Source: an uncultured Clostridia bacterium (GTDB lineage Bacteria > Bacillota > Clostridia > Oscillospirales > Acutalibacteraceae). Taken from it: a stretch of 64,000 bases of DNA. The DNA is taken from assembly GCA_930990065.1 (NCBI GenBank), contig CAKNOA010000001.1, forward strand, positions 1-64,000, given 5' to 3'. How positions within the stretch are numbered: the stretch's first letter is position 1; every line of letters starts with the position of its first letter. A program made the position numbers and the translations under genes. A model generated the notes under the pieces. It was not told where the DNA came from and did not search any database. It worked only from the letters and a program-made list of their open reading frames with translations. Below are positions 15,424 to 24,125 of the stretch, in pieces.

Positions 15424-16515
15424 ATGAAACCGGTTGAAAAAGACCGCTGGGCCAGTCCTCCGGCGGGATGCAGTACGTTTAGTTGGGAGACAAAAGACGG
15501 GAAACATCTTTGGGGCCGCAATTTTGATTATAACCGATTAGCCCAAGGAAGCCAGGTGTCTTTTTTCCCCGCACAAACGCCTTATGTGGCATGCTGCCAT
15601 GGTGGCAAAGAAAACCCTATCCCCGAAAATAGGCAAACGGCCCGGTATGCTGCTGTAGGAATGGGGCTTTTGCTATCCGGTTCCGTTCCCATTTTGTATG
15701 AAGGAATCAACGAAAAGGGGCTGATGGGCGGACAGCTCTATTACCGTACGTTTGCCCACTACGCCCTGCATCCGCGTCCGGGGACACAGCCGTTACAACC
15801 GCCTTTTGCCGTTTACCATCTGTTGGCCCAGTGTGCCACGGTGGAAGAAGTGGTACACATGATCAAGCGGAGTGTTACCCTGGTCGCTTCGCCGCTGCTT
15901 GGTACCGTTCCGCCACTGCACTGGGCTTTTTACGACCGGACAGGGGAAAGCGTGATCATTGAGCCGGACCGGGAAGAGGTGCATGTATACCGCCACACTA
16001 TGGGCATTATGACCAACAGCCCCGGGTATCCCTGGCACCGGCTTAATTTGCTCAATTATGCCGGGATTCGGAACCGTGATTATGAAAAGCTGGAAATGAA
16101 CGGCGAAAGTTTAAAGCCCTGCTTCTCCGGAAGCGGCGCCCAGGGCATGCCCGGGGACTGGAGTTCCGTTTCCCGTTTTGTCCGGTTGGCGTTCTTAAAA
16201 AAATACGGCGTGAAAGGTGTGGGGGAAGAACAAGGGGTTGCTTATATGTTCCGATTGCTGCAAAGCGTATCGTTCCCCCTGGGGATGGTGCGTGTCCATG
16301 AAACGGGGGACACTACCCCCCTGGATAAAAACGTGTTGCCGTATGACTACACCGTATATACGTCGGTCATGTGCGGGGAATCGTTAAAATTTTATTGGAC
16401 CACCTATGAAAACCAGCGCATACAGATGGTGGATTTACACCGTTTGCTGCCCAAAACAGAACCGGTACAGTTTTCCTTAAATCCTAATCCGGATTTTTAT
16501 GAAGTCCTGGTATAG
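15424..16515 (+). CDS. Choloylglycine-hydrolase-family (Ntn) amidase
   Basis: 363 residues. GCSTFSWETKDGKHLWGRNFD aligns with the start of bile salt hydrolases and penicillin V acylases (CT...GRxxD). Cys16 would be the N-terminal nucleophile after removal of a 15-residue propeptide; Arg and Asp of GRNFD follow. YEGINEKGLMGG and MTNSPGYPWHRLNLLNY carry the conserved Asn residues, and MPGDWSSVSRFVRLAF carries the Arg. The family cleaves linear amide C-N bonds in conjugated bile acids, penicillin V or acyl-homoserine lactones; the substrate cannot be chosen here. No signal peptide, so cytosolic. GGGGG precedes the ATG. It stands alone between terminators. Confidence 0.85.
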   Translation: MKPVEKDRWASPPAGCSTFSWETKDGKHLWGRNFDYNRLAQGSQVSFFPAQTPYVACCHGGKENPIPENRQTARYAAVGMGLLLSGSVPILYEGINEKGLMGGQLYYRTFAHYALHPRPGTQPLQPPFAVYHLLAQCATVEEVVHMIKRSVTLVASPLLGTVPPLHWAFYDRTGESVIIEPDREEVHVYRHTMGIMTNSPGYPWHRLNLLNYAGIRNRDYEKLEMNGESLKPCFSGSGAQGMPGDWSSVSRFVRLAFLKKYGVKGVGEEQGVAYMFRLLQSVSFPLGMVRVHETGDTTPLDKNVLPYDYTVYTSVMCGESLKFYWTTYENQRIQMVDLHRLLPKTEPVQFSLNPNPDFYEVLV

Positions 16516-16580
16516 AGCCCTGTGTTCCTGTTTTTTCCATTTCTCTATGGTGAATTAAGAAAATATCTGCTATACTAAAT

Positions 16581-16620
16581 AAAAAGCCGGGTGCTGAAGT
16601 AGGTTAGGCATCCGGCTTTT
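16581..16620 (+). terminator. Terminator after the choloylglycine-hydrolase gene
   Basis: AAAAAGCCGGGTGC pairs with GGCATCCGGCTTTT around an 11-12 base loop. Confidence 0.75.
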
Positions 16621-16656
16621 GTATGGCAATCAAACGGAAAAAGAGGAGTCTTTCAG

Positions 16657-18009
16657 ATGGAAAAACCCATGGCACTGGCTAAACTTGTGGCAGCCCGCAT
16701 ACAGGAAAAGGGCGGGCACGCTTTCCTGGTGGGTGGCTGTGTGCGGGACCTCTGCTTAAAACAGGAAAGTAAAGATTTCGATATGGAAATCTACGGTATT
16801 AGCGAAGAAAAACTGGTGGAAGTTTTGCAATCGTGGGGGCCGGTGGATTTTGTCGGAAGATCGTTTGGTGTGTACAAGGTTCATCATTTGCCTATGGATT
16901 TTGCTTTCCCCCGCCTGGAGAAAAAGATACAAGAAGGGCACCGGGGATTTGCGGTAAAGGTAGACCCCTTTTTACCCATGAAAGAAGCCAGCCGCCGCCG
17001 GGATTTTACCATCAACGCCATGCTGATGGACCCCCTTTCGGGGGAAATCTTGGATTTTTACGGCGGCAAACAGGATTTGCAGCGGGGCATTTTGCGTTGT
17101 GTGGATCAAACCACTTTTCCGGAAGATTCCCTTCGCGTGTTGCGGGCCGCTCAATTTGCAGCCCGGCTTGGTTTTTCTATCGAAGAAAAAACCCGGGAGC
17201 TGTGCAGCCGGATTTCGTTACAGGATCTACCCGGGGAACGGGTGATGGGGGAACTGGAAAAAGCACTCCTGCAGGCCGAAAGGCCTTCTGTCTTTTTTGA
17301 GGTGTTGCGCCGTATGAATCAACTTGACCCCTGGTTTGCCGAAATGCATCGGTTGCAACAGGTCCCTCAGCGCCCCGATGCACACCCGGAAGGGGACGTG
17401 TGGGCACACACCATGCTGGTACTGAATCAGGCGGCCCGTTTGCGCGCGCAGGCCCATCAACCGTTGGTTTTGATGTTGGCGGCATGTGCCCATGATTTTG
17501 GCAAACCAATGGTCACCCAGATACACAACGGGAAAATCACTTCCTATGAGCATGAAAGGGCCGGACTTGCACCGGCAAAAGCATGGATGCAGCGGCTGCG
17601 GGTAGCAAACCGCACACAAGAACAGGTGCTTTCCCTCGTTGAAAATCATATGAAACCCGGCGCTATGTATGTTTTCCCGGCGCGGGCCAGTCGCACCAAT
17701 TTATTTCTTGACCGGCAACCGGATCCGGAAGACCTGCTGTTATTAGCACAAGCAGATTTTCTAGGGTGCGGTGTATCGAAAGATTATACGCCGGTAGCCA
17801 GGTTTTGGGAACGACGCCTACAACTATACCGGCAAACACTAATGGACAATCCTCCTCTAACCGGACAGGAGCTCTGCCAAATCGGCATGAATCCTGGACC
17901 TCAGATGGGAGCCTGTTTAAAAGAGGCCCGTAAGCAAATCCTGTGTGGCCAGGGCCGGCAAAGTGTACTGCGGCAAATACAATACCGGCTGAAAAAGGGA
18001 AAAATATAA
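16657..18009 (+). CDS. cca: CCA tRNA nucleotidyltransferase-like enzyme with HD domain
   Basis: 450 residues. The class II nucleotidyltransferase head has FLVGGCVRDLCL and KDFDMEIYG with the catalytic DxD-type carboxylates. FTINAMLMD and the RRDF motif follow at about 110-120. A poly(A)-polymerase/CCA RNA-binding region lies at about 160-225. An HD-type region (HPEGDVWAHTMLVL, AACAHDFGKP) lies at about 245-290. It adds or repairs the 3' CCA end of tRNA; the HD part gives phosphohydrolase activity in relatives. SD AGAGGAG is present. A poly(A)-polymerase-like role cannot be fully excluded. Confidence 0.85.
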   Translation: MEKPMALAKLVAARIQEKGGHAFLVGGCVRDLCLKQESKDFDMEIYGISEEKLVEVLQSWGPVDFVGRSFGVYKVHHLPMDFAFPRLEKKIQEGHRGFAVKVDPFLPMKEASRRRDFTINAMLMDPLSGEILDFYGGKQDLQRGILRCVDQTTFPEDSLRVLRAAQFAARLGFSIEEKTRELCSRISLQDLPGERVMGELEKALLQAERPSVFFEVLRRMNQLDPWFAEMHRLQQVPQRPDAHPEGDVWAHTMLVLNQAARLRAQAHQPLVLMLAACAHDFGKPMVTQIHNGKITSYEHERAGLAPAKAWMQRLRVANRTQEQVLSLVENHMKPGAMYVFPARASRTNLFLDRQPDPEDLLLLAQADFLGCGVSKDYTPVARFWERRLQLYRQTLMDNPPLTGQELCQIGMNPGPQMGACLKEARKQILCGQGRQSVLRQIQYRLKKGKI

Positions 18010-18136
18010 GAATTAAAAAATATAAAAGAATCGCAAAGAAATAAAATAGACGGCCTTTCTTTTTTTACCCATTGGGTGTACAATAGCAAAAGATAAAACG
18101 TATGCCTACCGAGCCTAAAGAGAGGAGAATTGATCT

Positions 18137-19522
18137 ATGACGCTGCGAATGCGAAAAAAAAGCTACGAGCTGGACATGTGTTCCGGTCCGCTATTAGGAA
18201 AGATTCTGTTTTTTTCCGTGCCACTGGTATTATCCAGTATCTTGCAGCTGCTCTTTAACGCGGCTGATGTGATTGTGGTGGGGAACTTCGCTGGGGATAC
18301 TGCATTGGCGGCGGTAGGCTCTACAGGCTCCCTGATTAACTTACTTACTAACCTGTTTGTGGGGCTGTCGATCGGTTCCAACGTACTGGTGGCCCGTTAT
18401 TATGCATCCCGGGATTATGACCGGTTGGAGGATACGATTCATACGTCTGTGTTGGGCAGCGTGGTTGGCGGCGTCATTTTGGTCATTGTCGGTGTTATAT
18501 TTGCTCGTCCGCTGCTTTTGCTGATGGGGACACCGGATGATGTGATTGATCAGGCTGTTTTGTACATGGTGATCTATTTCATTGGCATGCCTATGATGTT
18601 GCTGTATAACTTTGGCAGTGCTATTTTGCGGGCCGTAGGGGATACGCGCCGTCCGCTATACTTTTTGATGATTGCGGGCTTATTAAATGTATGCTTGAAC
18701 CTGATATTCGTAATTGTATTCGGCTGGGGCGTGGCCGGTGTAGCAGCAGCTACAGTTATTTCACAGTGCGTGTCCACGGCCCTGATTGTGCGTTGTTTGG
18801 TGAAAAGCGATACTATGTGCCGGTTGGATTTACACAAACTTCGCATCAAAAAAGAGGCCCTGAAAGATATTGCCCGCATCGGGTTACCGGCCGGACTGCA
18901 GGGGTGTATTTTCTCGATTTCCAACGTGCTGATTCAATCGTCGATCAACTCCTTCGGTTCATTGGCTATGGCAGGCAGCACAGCGGCTTCGAATTTGGAA
19001 GGCTTTGTGTATGCTTCGATGAATGCGTTTTATCAGGCAGCCGTCAGCTTTACCAGCCAAAATATGGGTGGACGGAAGTATAGCCGTATTAACCGCATTT
19101 TGCTTGTCTGTCTCAGTTGCGCCACTATCGTTGGCCTTGTGATGGGGGTTGGTGCCTACCTAGGGGGTGACGTTTTGCTGCGGCTTTATACATCCGATCC
19201 TCAGGTTATTTCTTTTGGTATTATTCGTCTCTCTCTGGTTTCCTCCACATACTTCCTGTGCGGTATTATGGATGTTTTCTGCGGATCTTTACGCGGCATG
19301 GGATATGCGATTATGCCCATGATCGTTTCATTGGCTGGGGCCTGTGGACTACGAATTATATGGATTTGTACTGTTTTCCAGTTTGATCATACGTTAAGAA
19401 TGCTGTATCTCTGTTATGCCGTATCGTGGATTCTGACCGCGCTGGCCCATTGTATTTGTTTCCTTGCTATGCGGCGGCGGTGGCCCAAAAAAGATGATGA
19501 ACCGGTTCCGCAACAGGCCTGA
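18137..19522 (+). CDS. MATE-family efflux transporter
   Basis: 461 residues with 12 predicted membrane helices in two homologous halves. Typical MATE sequences are GKILFFSVPLVLSSILQLLFNAADVIVVGNF at the N-terminus and AILRAVGDTRRPLYF in the first half, with DVFCGSLRGMGYAIMPM in the second. It exports cationic drugs or metabolites by Na+ or H+ antiport across the cytoplasmic membrane. GAGAGGAG precedes the ATG. The GH3 gene starts 46 bases downstream, so co-transcription is possible, though the functions do not obviously link. Confidence 0.9.
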   Translation: MTLRMRKKSYELDMCSGPLLGKILFFSVPLVLSSILQLLFNAADVIVVGNFAGDTALAAVGSTGSLINLLTNLFVGLSIGSNVLVARYYASRDYDRLEDTIHTSVLGSVVGGVILVIVGVIFARPLLLLMGTPDDVIDQAVLYMVIYFIGMPMMLLYNFGSAILRAVGDTRRPLYFLMIAGLLNVCLNLIFVIVFGWGVAGVAAATVISQCVSTALIVRCLVKSDTMCRLDLHKLRIKKEALKDIARIGLPAGLQGCIFSISNVLIQSSINSFGSLAMAGSTAASNLEGFVYASMNAFYQAAVSFTSQNMGGRKYSRINRILLVCLSCATIVGLVMGVGAYLGGDVLLRLYTSDPQVISFGIIRLSLVSSTYFLCGIMDVFCGSLRGMGYAIMPMIVSLAGACGLRIIWICTVFQFDHTLRMLYLCYAVSWILTALAHCICFLAMRRRWPKKDDEPVPQQA

Positions 19523-19568
19523 ATAAGATAGATGGGTTTCTTTTTATAGATGTAAAGGAGGAGCGAAC

Positions 19569-22136
19569 ATGAAATTGAAAAAAAGAACATATTCTGGCTC
19601 GACAAGCCGGGAGATAACTGAGCGCGAAAAACAGAACCGCCAGGTGGCCCGCAAAGCGGCAGCAGAAGGATTTGTGCTTCTGAAAAATGACGGTGTACTG
19701 CCGCTGGCTCCGCACAGCCGTGTGGCGCTGTTTGGTGGCGGATCGTGCCGGACCATCAAAGGCGGGACAGGTTCCGGCGATGTGAATGAACGGGAATCCG
19801 TTTCAATTTGGCAAGGCATGAAAGACGGCGGGTTTACCGTTATTAACGAAGCCTGGCTGCAAGATTATGCCACACTGTATGAACAGAAGCGTATCGAATG
19901 GCGGGATATGATCCTGCAAATTTTGAAGGAAAAAGGCGATACCCATGCATTTTTCGATGTGTATTCGGGCCATCCTTTCCAAATGTCCGCTGGTCGCCCC
20001 ATTGAAAAAGCCGATCTGGGTTCGGACCCGAAGGTGCCGGCTTTCTTTGTCGTAAACCGTATTGCCGGGGAAGGGCAGGACCGGTTTGCCAAAAAGGGCG
20101 ATTATTTTCTGACGGATGACGAATATGCTCAGCTGAAAACGCTCTGTGATTTTTATGAAAATGTGGTAGTCGTGATCAATGCAGGCGGGGTCATGGATCT
20201 TGGCTTTATGGATGAACTGCCCGTTCATGGGTTGATTGTATTATCGCAGCCCGGTATGGAAGGCGGTTCGGCTTTTGCTGATGTGGTCAGCGGTCAAACC
20301 CCGTTCAGCGGGAAACTCACGTCCACGTGGGCACGCCGGTATGAAGATTATCCCACAGCCAAAACCTTCAGCCACAATAACGGGAATGTCAAAGAGGAAA
20401 AATACGAAGAAGGTCTCTATGTCGGATACCGATACTTTGACAGTTTTGCTGTGGAGCCGCGCTATCCCTTTGGTTTTGGCCTTTCGTACACGACGTTTGC
20501 CCTGCAAAATGAAGCAGTTACACTGGTTGCACCGCAGCAGGATGAAGCTCGTGTAAGCGTAACGGTAACGGTCAAGAATACAGGAACTTCTTATAAAGGA
20601 AAAGAAGTTGTCCAGGTATACGTTTCCTGTCCGGAAGGCCGTCTGACAAAAGAGACCAAACGCCTTTGTGCTTATGCCAAGACAAAATGGTTGCAACCCG
20701 GTGAAAGCGAGGCCTTGTTCATTTCTTTCCCTGTTTCGCAGCTGGCTTCCTTCAGTGAAGAAGAAAATGCTTGGCTCCTGGAAAAGGGCGGCTACGGCGT
20801 GTTGGTAGGGACTTCGTCCCGTGAAGTCGAGCCTGTGGCTGTACTGGATTTGGCGGAAGACCGCATTTTAACCCGGGTAGATGCCATCTGTCCGCTGCAG
20901 GAACCGCTTACCGAAATTCACCCTCAAAAACGGGTGGAATACGATTTTTCCGGTTGCTGCCATCTGACTTTGGAACCCGATTGGATGCAGGAACGTACGA
21001 TTCAGTATCAGGAAACGCCGGAATGGCAGCAGGGAGAAGCGGGTGAAATCGCCAATTCCCTTACGCCGGAACAACTGATGGCTCTTTCCTGTGGGGACCC
21101 CGGAAAAGGGCAGGACAGCACGGTCGGGGCGGCCGGATTGACAGTACCCGGTGCTGCTGGCGAAACCAACAATTTGCTGGAAAACACCAGCTTGCAGTTA
21201 GCTTCCATTGTGCTGGCCGATGGGCCTGCCGGGCTGCGGCTGCACGATGAATACCAGGTGGGGCCCGATGGGCAAATTTTGGCACGTGATTTCCAGCAGA
21301 GCGTGGAAAAAGGCCTGTTCTTCCAAAAACCGGATGTTCCGGGAGCGACAACCTATTATCAATATTGCACGGCCATTCCGGTGGGAACCCTGCTGGCACA
21401 AACTTGGAATACGGATCTGATCGAAGAAGTGGGCGCAGCAATTGGGCGTGAAATGGAGGAATTCCAGGTGACCTTGTGGCTGGCGCCCGGGATGAATATC
21501 CATCGCGATCCGCTGTGTGGACGCAACTTCGAATATTATTCCGAAGATCCATTACTCAGCGGTACGATTGCGGCGGCCATGACCCACGGTGTGCAGTCAC
21601 TGCCCGGGGTGGGGACGACGATTAAGCATTTCTGCTGCAACAATCAGGAAGATAACCGCATGGGCAGCAACTCGGTTGTCAGCCAGCGTACTTTGCGGGA
21701 ACTGTACTTACATTCCTTCGAAATTGCGGTGAAAACCTCGCAACCCATGTCGATTATGACTTCGTATAATTCGGTCAACGGGGTGCACACAGCCAATTCG
21801 TATGACCTGATCACCAAAACGGCCCGGGAAGAATGGGGATTTGCCGGTGTGGTTATGACAGACTGGGGCACCACCGCTTCGTATGGCGGGTCGTCGGCCG
21901 CTGTTTGTATGCAAGCTGGCAATGATTTGATCATGCCTGGTACCAAGTCGGATCTGGAAAATATTCGCCTGGCATTGGAAGGCAAGGGTGATATCAAGCT
22001 GCCCATGAAGGAAATGCGCAAATGCATCGCGCACCTCATCCATATTATTCTCAGCTCTAACCGCTATGAAAACTGTCAGAGCTACACCTCTCAGTTTGCT
22101 ACCTTGCATCCGTTCGTGCAAGTAACAAGAAAATAA
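19569..22136 (+). CDS. GH3-family beta-glycosidase with permuted domain order
   Basis: 855 residues. The domain that is C-terminal in most GH3 enzymes comes first here: residues about 20-290 contain AAEGFVLLKNDGVLPL and RTIKGGTGSGDVN. A fibronectin-III-like domain follows at about 330-430 (VTVKNTGTSYKGKEVVQVYV). The catalytic barrel is last, at about 500-830, with TTIKHFCCNNQEDNR and the nucleophile motif VVMTDWG (Asp765). This inverted order is known from Butyrivibrio and Ruminococcus albus beta-glucosidases. There is no signal peptide, so it should hydrolyse imported beta-glucosides or xylosides in the cytosol. SD AAAGGAGGAG precedes the ATG. Confidence 0.88.
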   Translation: MKLKKRTYSGSTSREITEREKQNRQVARKAAAEGFVLLKNDGVLPLAPHSRVALFGGGSCRTIKGGTGSGDVNERESVSIWQGMKDGGFTVINEAWLQDYATLYEQKRIEWRDMILQILKEKGDTHAFFDVYSGHPFQMSAGRPIEKADLGSDPKVPAFFVVNRIAGEGQDRFAKKGDYFLTDDEYAQLKTLCDFYENVVVVINAGGVMDLGFMDELPVHGLIVLSQPGMEGGSAFADVVSGQTPFSGKLTSTWARRYEDYPTAKTFSHNNGNVKEEKYEEGLYVGYRYFDSFAVEPRYPFGFGLSYTTFALQNEAVTLVAPQQDEARVSVTVTVKNTGTSYKGKEVVQVYVSCPEGRLTKETKRLCAYAKTKWLQPGESEALFISFPVSQLASFSEEENAWLLEKGGYGVLVGTSSREVEPVAVLDLAEDRILTRVDAICPLQEPLTEIHPQKRVEYDFSGCCHLTLEPDWMQERTIQYQETPEWQQGEAGEIANSLTPEQLMALSCGDPGKGQDSTVGAAGLTVPGAAGETNNLLENTSLQLASIVLADGPAGLRLHDEYQVGPDGQILARDFQQSVEKGLFFQKPDVPGATTYYQYCTAIPVGTLLAQTWNTDLIEEVGAAIGREMEEFQVTLWLAPGMNIHRDPLCGRNFEYYSEDPLLSGTIAAAMTHGVQSLPGVGTTIKHFCCNNQEDNRMGSNSVVSQRTLRELYLHSFEIAVKTSQPMSIMTSYNSVNGVHTANSYDLITKTAREEWGFAGVVMTDWGTTASYGGSSAAVCMQAGNDLIMPGTKSDLENIRLALEGKGDIKLPMKEMRKCIAHLIHIILSSNRYENCQSYTSQFATLHPFVQVTRK

Positions 22137-22147
22137 GCCTGTATTTT

Positions 22148-22185
22148 GGAAGGATCGACGAAAAAAGCCGGTCCTTCCTTTTTCT
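22148..22185 (+). terminator. Terminator of the MATE/GH3 region
   Basis: GGAAGGATCG and CGGTCCTTCC pair around an 11-base loop, followed by TTTTT. Confidence 0.75.
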
Positions 22186-22252
22186 TCGCTACAAAAACAG
22201 GGAATATAAGACAAAAGAATTGTAAAGGATATGTGAACATTTACTTGCTTTG

Positions 22253-22306
22253 TTGACAAAAGAAAAGTCCTCTGGTATTATAGTTAAGTAGTATACGGTT
22301 AAGTAG
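22253..22306 (+). promoter_or_regulatory. ABC exporter promoter with tandem 9-base repeats
   Basis: TTGACA (22253-22258), 17 bases, then TATTAT (22276-22281). GTTAAGTAG occurs at 22283-22291 and again at 22298-22306, a 15-base period, just past the -10. Tandem repeats here could be the site of a regulator encoded elsewhere; none of the window's regulators is adjacent. Confidence 0.65.
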
Positions 22307-22373
22307 AAAAGTATGGACTGTTCACGTATACCTATAAAAAGGGAAAATTTTCAAAGAAAGAGAGGAAGGTTCT

Positions 22374-24125
22374 ATGCTCAAAACCCTGCTCCATCAGGTG
22401 AAAAACTATAAAAAGGCATCGATCCTTACGCCGGTTTTTGCTGCTTTGGAATCCATTATGGAAGTACTCATTCCGTTTGTGATGGCTTCCATTATTGATG
22501 ACGGGATCAAACAGCAAGATATTCAGTATGTGTGGTACGGCGGCGGATTGATGGTCCTGATGGCCCTGATGAGTCTTACGTTCGGTATTTTGGCCGGTCG
22601 TTTTGCGGCAGAAGCTTCAACGGGCTTTGCTTGCAACTTACGTGACGGGATGTTCGAAAATATTCAAACATTTTCGTTTTCCAACATCGATACATACAGT
22701 ACCGCGGGTTTGGTGACCCGTTTGACGACCGATGTTACGAATGTGCAGAACGCTTATCAGATGATCCTGCGTATGTGTGTGCGGGCCCCTGTTATGCTGA
22801 TTTGCGCTATTGTGATGTCGCTGATTATCAGCCCCCAGCTGAGCACCATCTTTCTAATTGCCATGGTTTTCTTGATCGTGGTGTTGGTGTTCATTATGTC
22901 GCGGACGATGGGGCTGTTTAATAGTGTATTCCGTAAATATGATGATTTAAATGCCAGCGTTCAAGAAAACGTATCCGCTATCCGGGTGGTTAAATCGTTT
23001 GTGCGGGAAGACTTTGAAAACGAAAAATTCAAAAAGGCCGCTGGGAATATCTACAAATTGTTTGTCAAAGCAGAATCCATTCTGGCTTTCAATAACCCGG
23101 CCATGATGCTGAGTATTTATGGCTGTATTTTGGCGTTGTCTTGGTTTGGTGCCCAGATGATCACGGTGGGGGATCTCACCACGGGACAGCTCACGAGTCT
23201 CTTTAGCTATGTCATGACGATTCTTGTCAGCTTGATGATCATTTCCATGGCGTTTGTTATGATCACCATGAGTGTAGCCAGTGCCCGCCGTATCAGCGAA
23301 GTGCTCAATGAAAAGGCCGATTTGGCGAGCCCGGAAAACCCTGATTTCGACATTCCTGACGGCAGCGTGGATTTTGAAAACGTGTCGTTTGCTTATAAAA
23401 TGGGGACGGGCAAGCCGGTTTTGGAAGGTATCACGCTGCATGTGGATGCCGGCGAAACCATCGGTATTATTGGTGGTACCGGTAGTGCAAAATCCAGTTT
23501 TGTCAACCTGATTTGCCGGCTGTATGATGTAAAAAGTGGCTGTGTGCGGGTTGGTGGCAAAGACGTGCGTACCTATGACCTGGAAACATTACGTCAGGAA
23601 GTAGCCGTGGTGTTGCAGAAAAACGTACTGTTCAGCGGTACCATTTTGGAAAACCTGCGGTGGGGCAACCCCAAGGCTACGGAAGAAGAATGTATCGAAG
23701 CTTGCAAAATTGCCTGTGCGGATGAATTTATTCAGCAGTTCCCCGACAAGTATAATACCTATATTGAACAAGGCGGTACCAACGTATCCGGTGGCCAAAA
23801 GCAGCGGATTTGTATTGCCCGGGCGCTGCTGAAAAAGCCCAAGATCCTTATTTTGGATGACAGCACCAGCGCCGTCGATACGGCAACCGATGCCCGGATC
23901 CGCAAAGGGTTCCAGGAACAAATTCCTGGGACGACGAAATTTGTTATCGCCCAGCGTATTTCCAGTGTAGAGCATGCTGACCGTATTCTGGTGTTGGATA
24001 ATGGACAAATCAGCGGTTTTGATACGCACGAAAATCTTTTGAAGACCAATAAGATTTATCAGGAAGTGTATAAAGGCCAAACCCAGGGCGGCGGCGATTT
24101 TGATGAAAAAGGAGGGGACAACTGA
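22374..24125 (+). CDS. ABC exporter half-transporter, degenerate-site subunit
   Basis: 583 residues: a six-helix type I exporter membrane domain (about 1-310) fused to an ATPase domain. Walker A reads GGTGSAKSS, with Ala in place of the usual Gly before Lys. The signature is VSGGQ. Walker B ends ILILDDSTSAVD, where Asp replaces the catalytic Glu. That is the pattern of the subunit that forms the non-hydrolysing site in heterodimeric exporters such as TM287/288. Its stop overlaps the start of the second half-transporter (ATGGCA at 24125). Substrates are probably drugs, lipids or peptides. Confidence 0.9.
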   Translation: MLKTLLHQVKNYKKASILTPVFAALESIMEVLIPFVMASIIDDGIKQQDIQYVWYGGGLMVLMALMSLTFGILAGRFAAEASTGFACNLRDGMFENIQTFSFSNIDTYSTAGLVTRLTTDVTNVQNAYQMILRMCVRAPVMLICAIVMSLIISPQLSTIFLIAMVFLIVVLVFIMSRTMGLFNSVFRKYDDLNASVQENVSAIRVVKSFVREDFENEKFKKAAGNIYKLFVKAESILAFNNPAMMLSIYGCILALSWFGAQMITVGDLTTGQLTSLFSYVMTILVSLMIISMAFVMITMSVASARRISEVLNEKADLASPENPDFDIPDGSVDFENVSFAYKMGTGKPVLEGITLHVDAGETIGIIGGTGSAKSSFVNLICRLYDVKSGCVRVGGKDVRTYDLETLRQEVAVVLQKNVLFSGTILENLRWGNPKATEEECIEACKIACADEFIQQFPDKYNTYIEQGGTNVSGGQKQRICIARALLKKPKILILDDSTSAVDTATDARIRKGFQEQIPGTTKFVIAQRISSVEHADRILVLDNGQISGFDTHENLLKTNKIYQEVYKGQTQGGGDFDEKGGDN

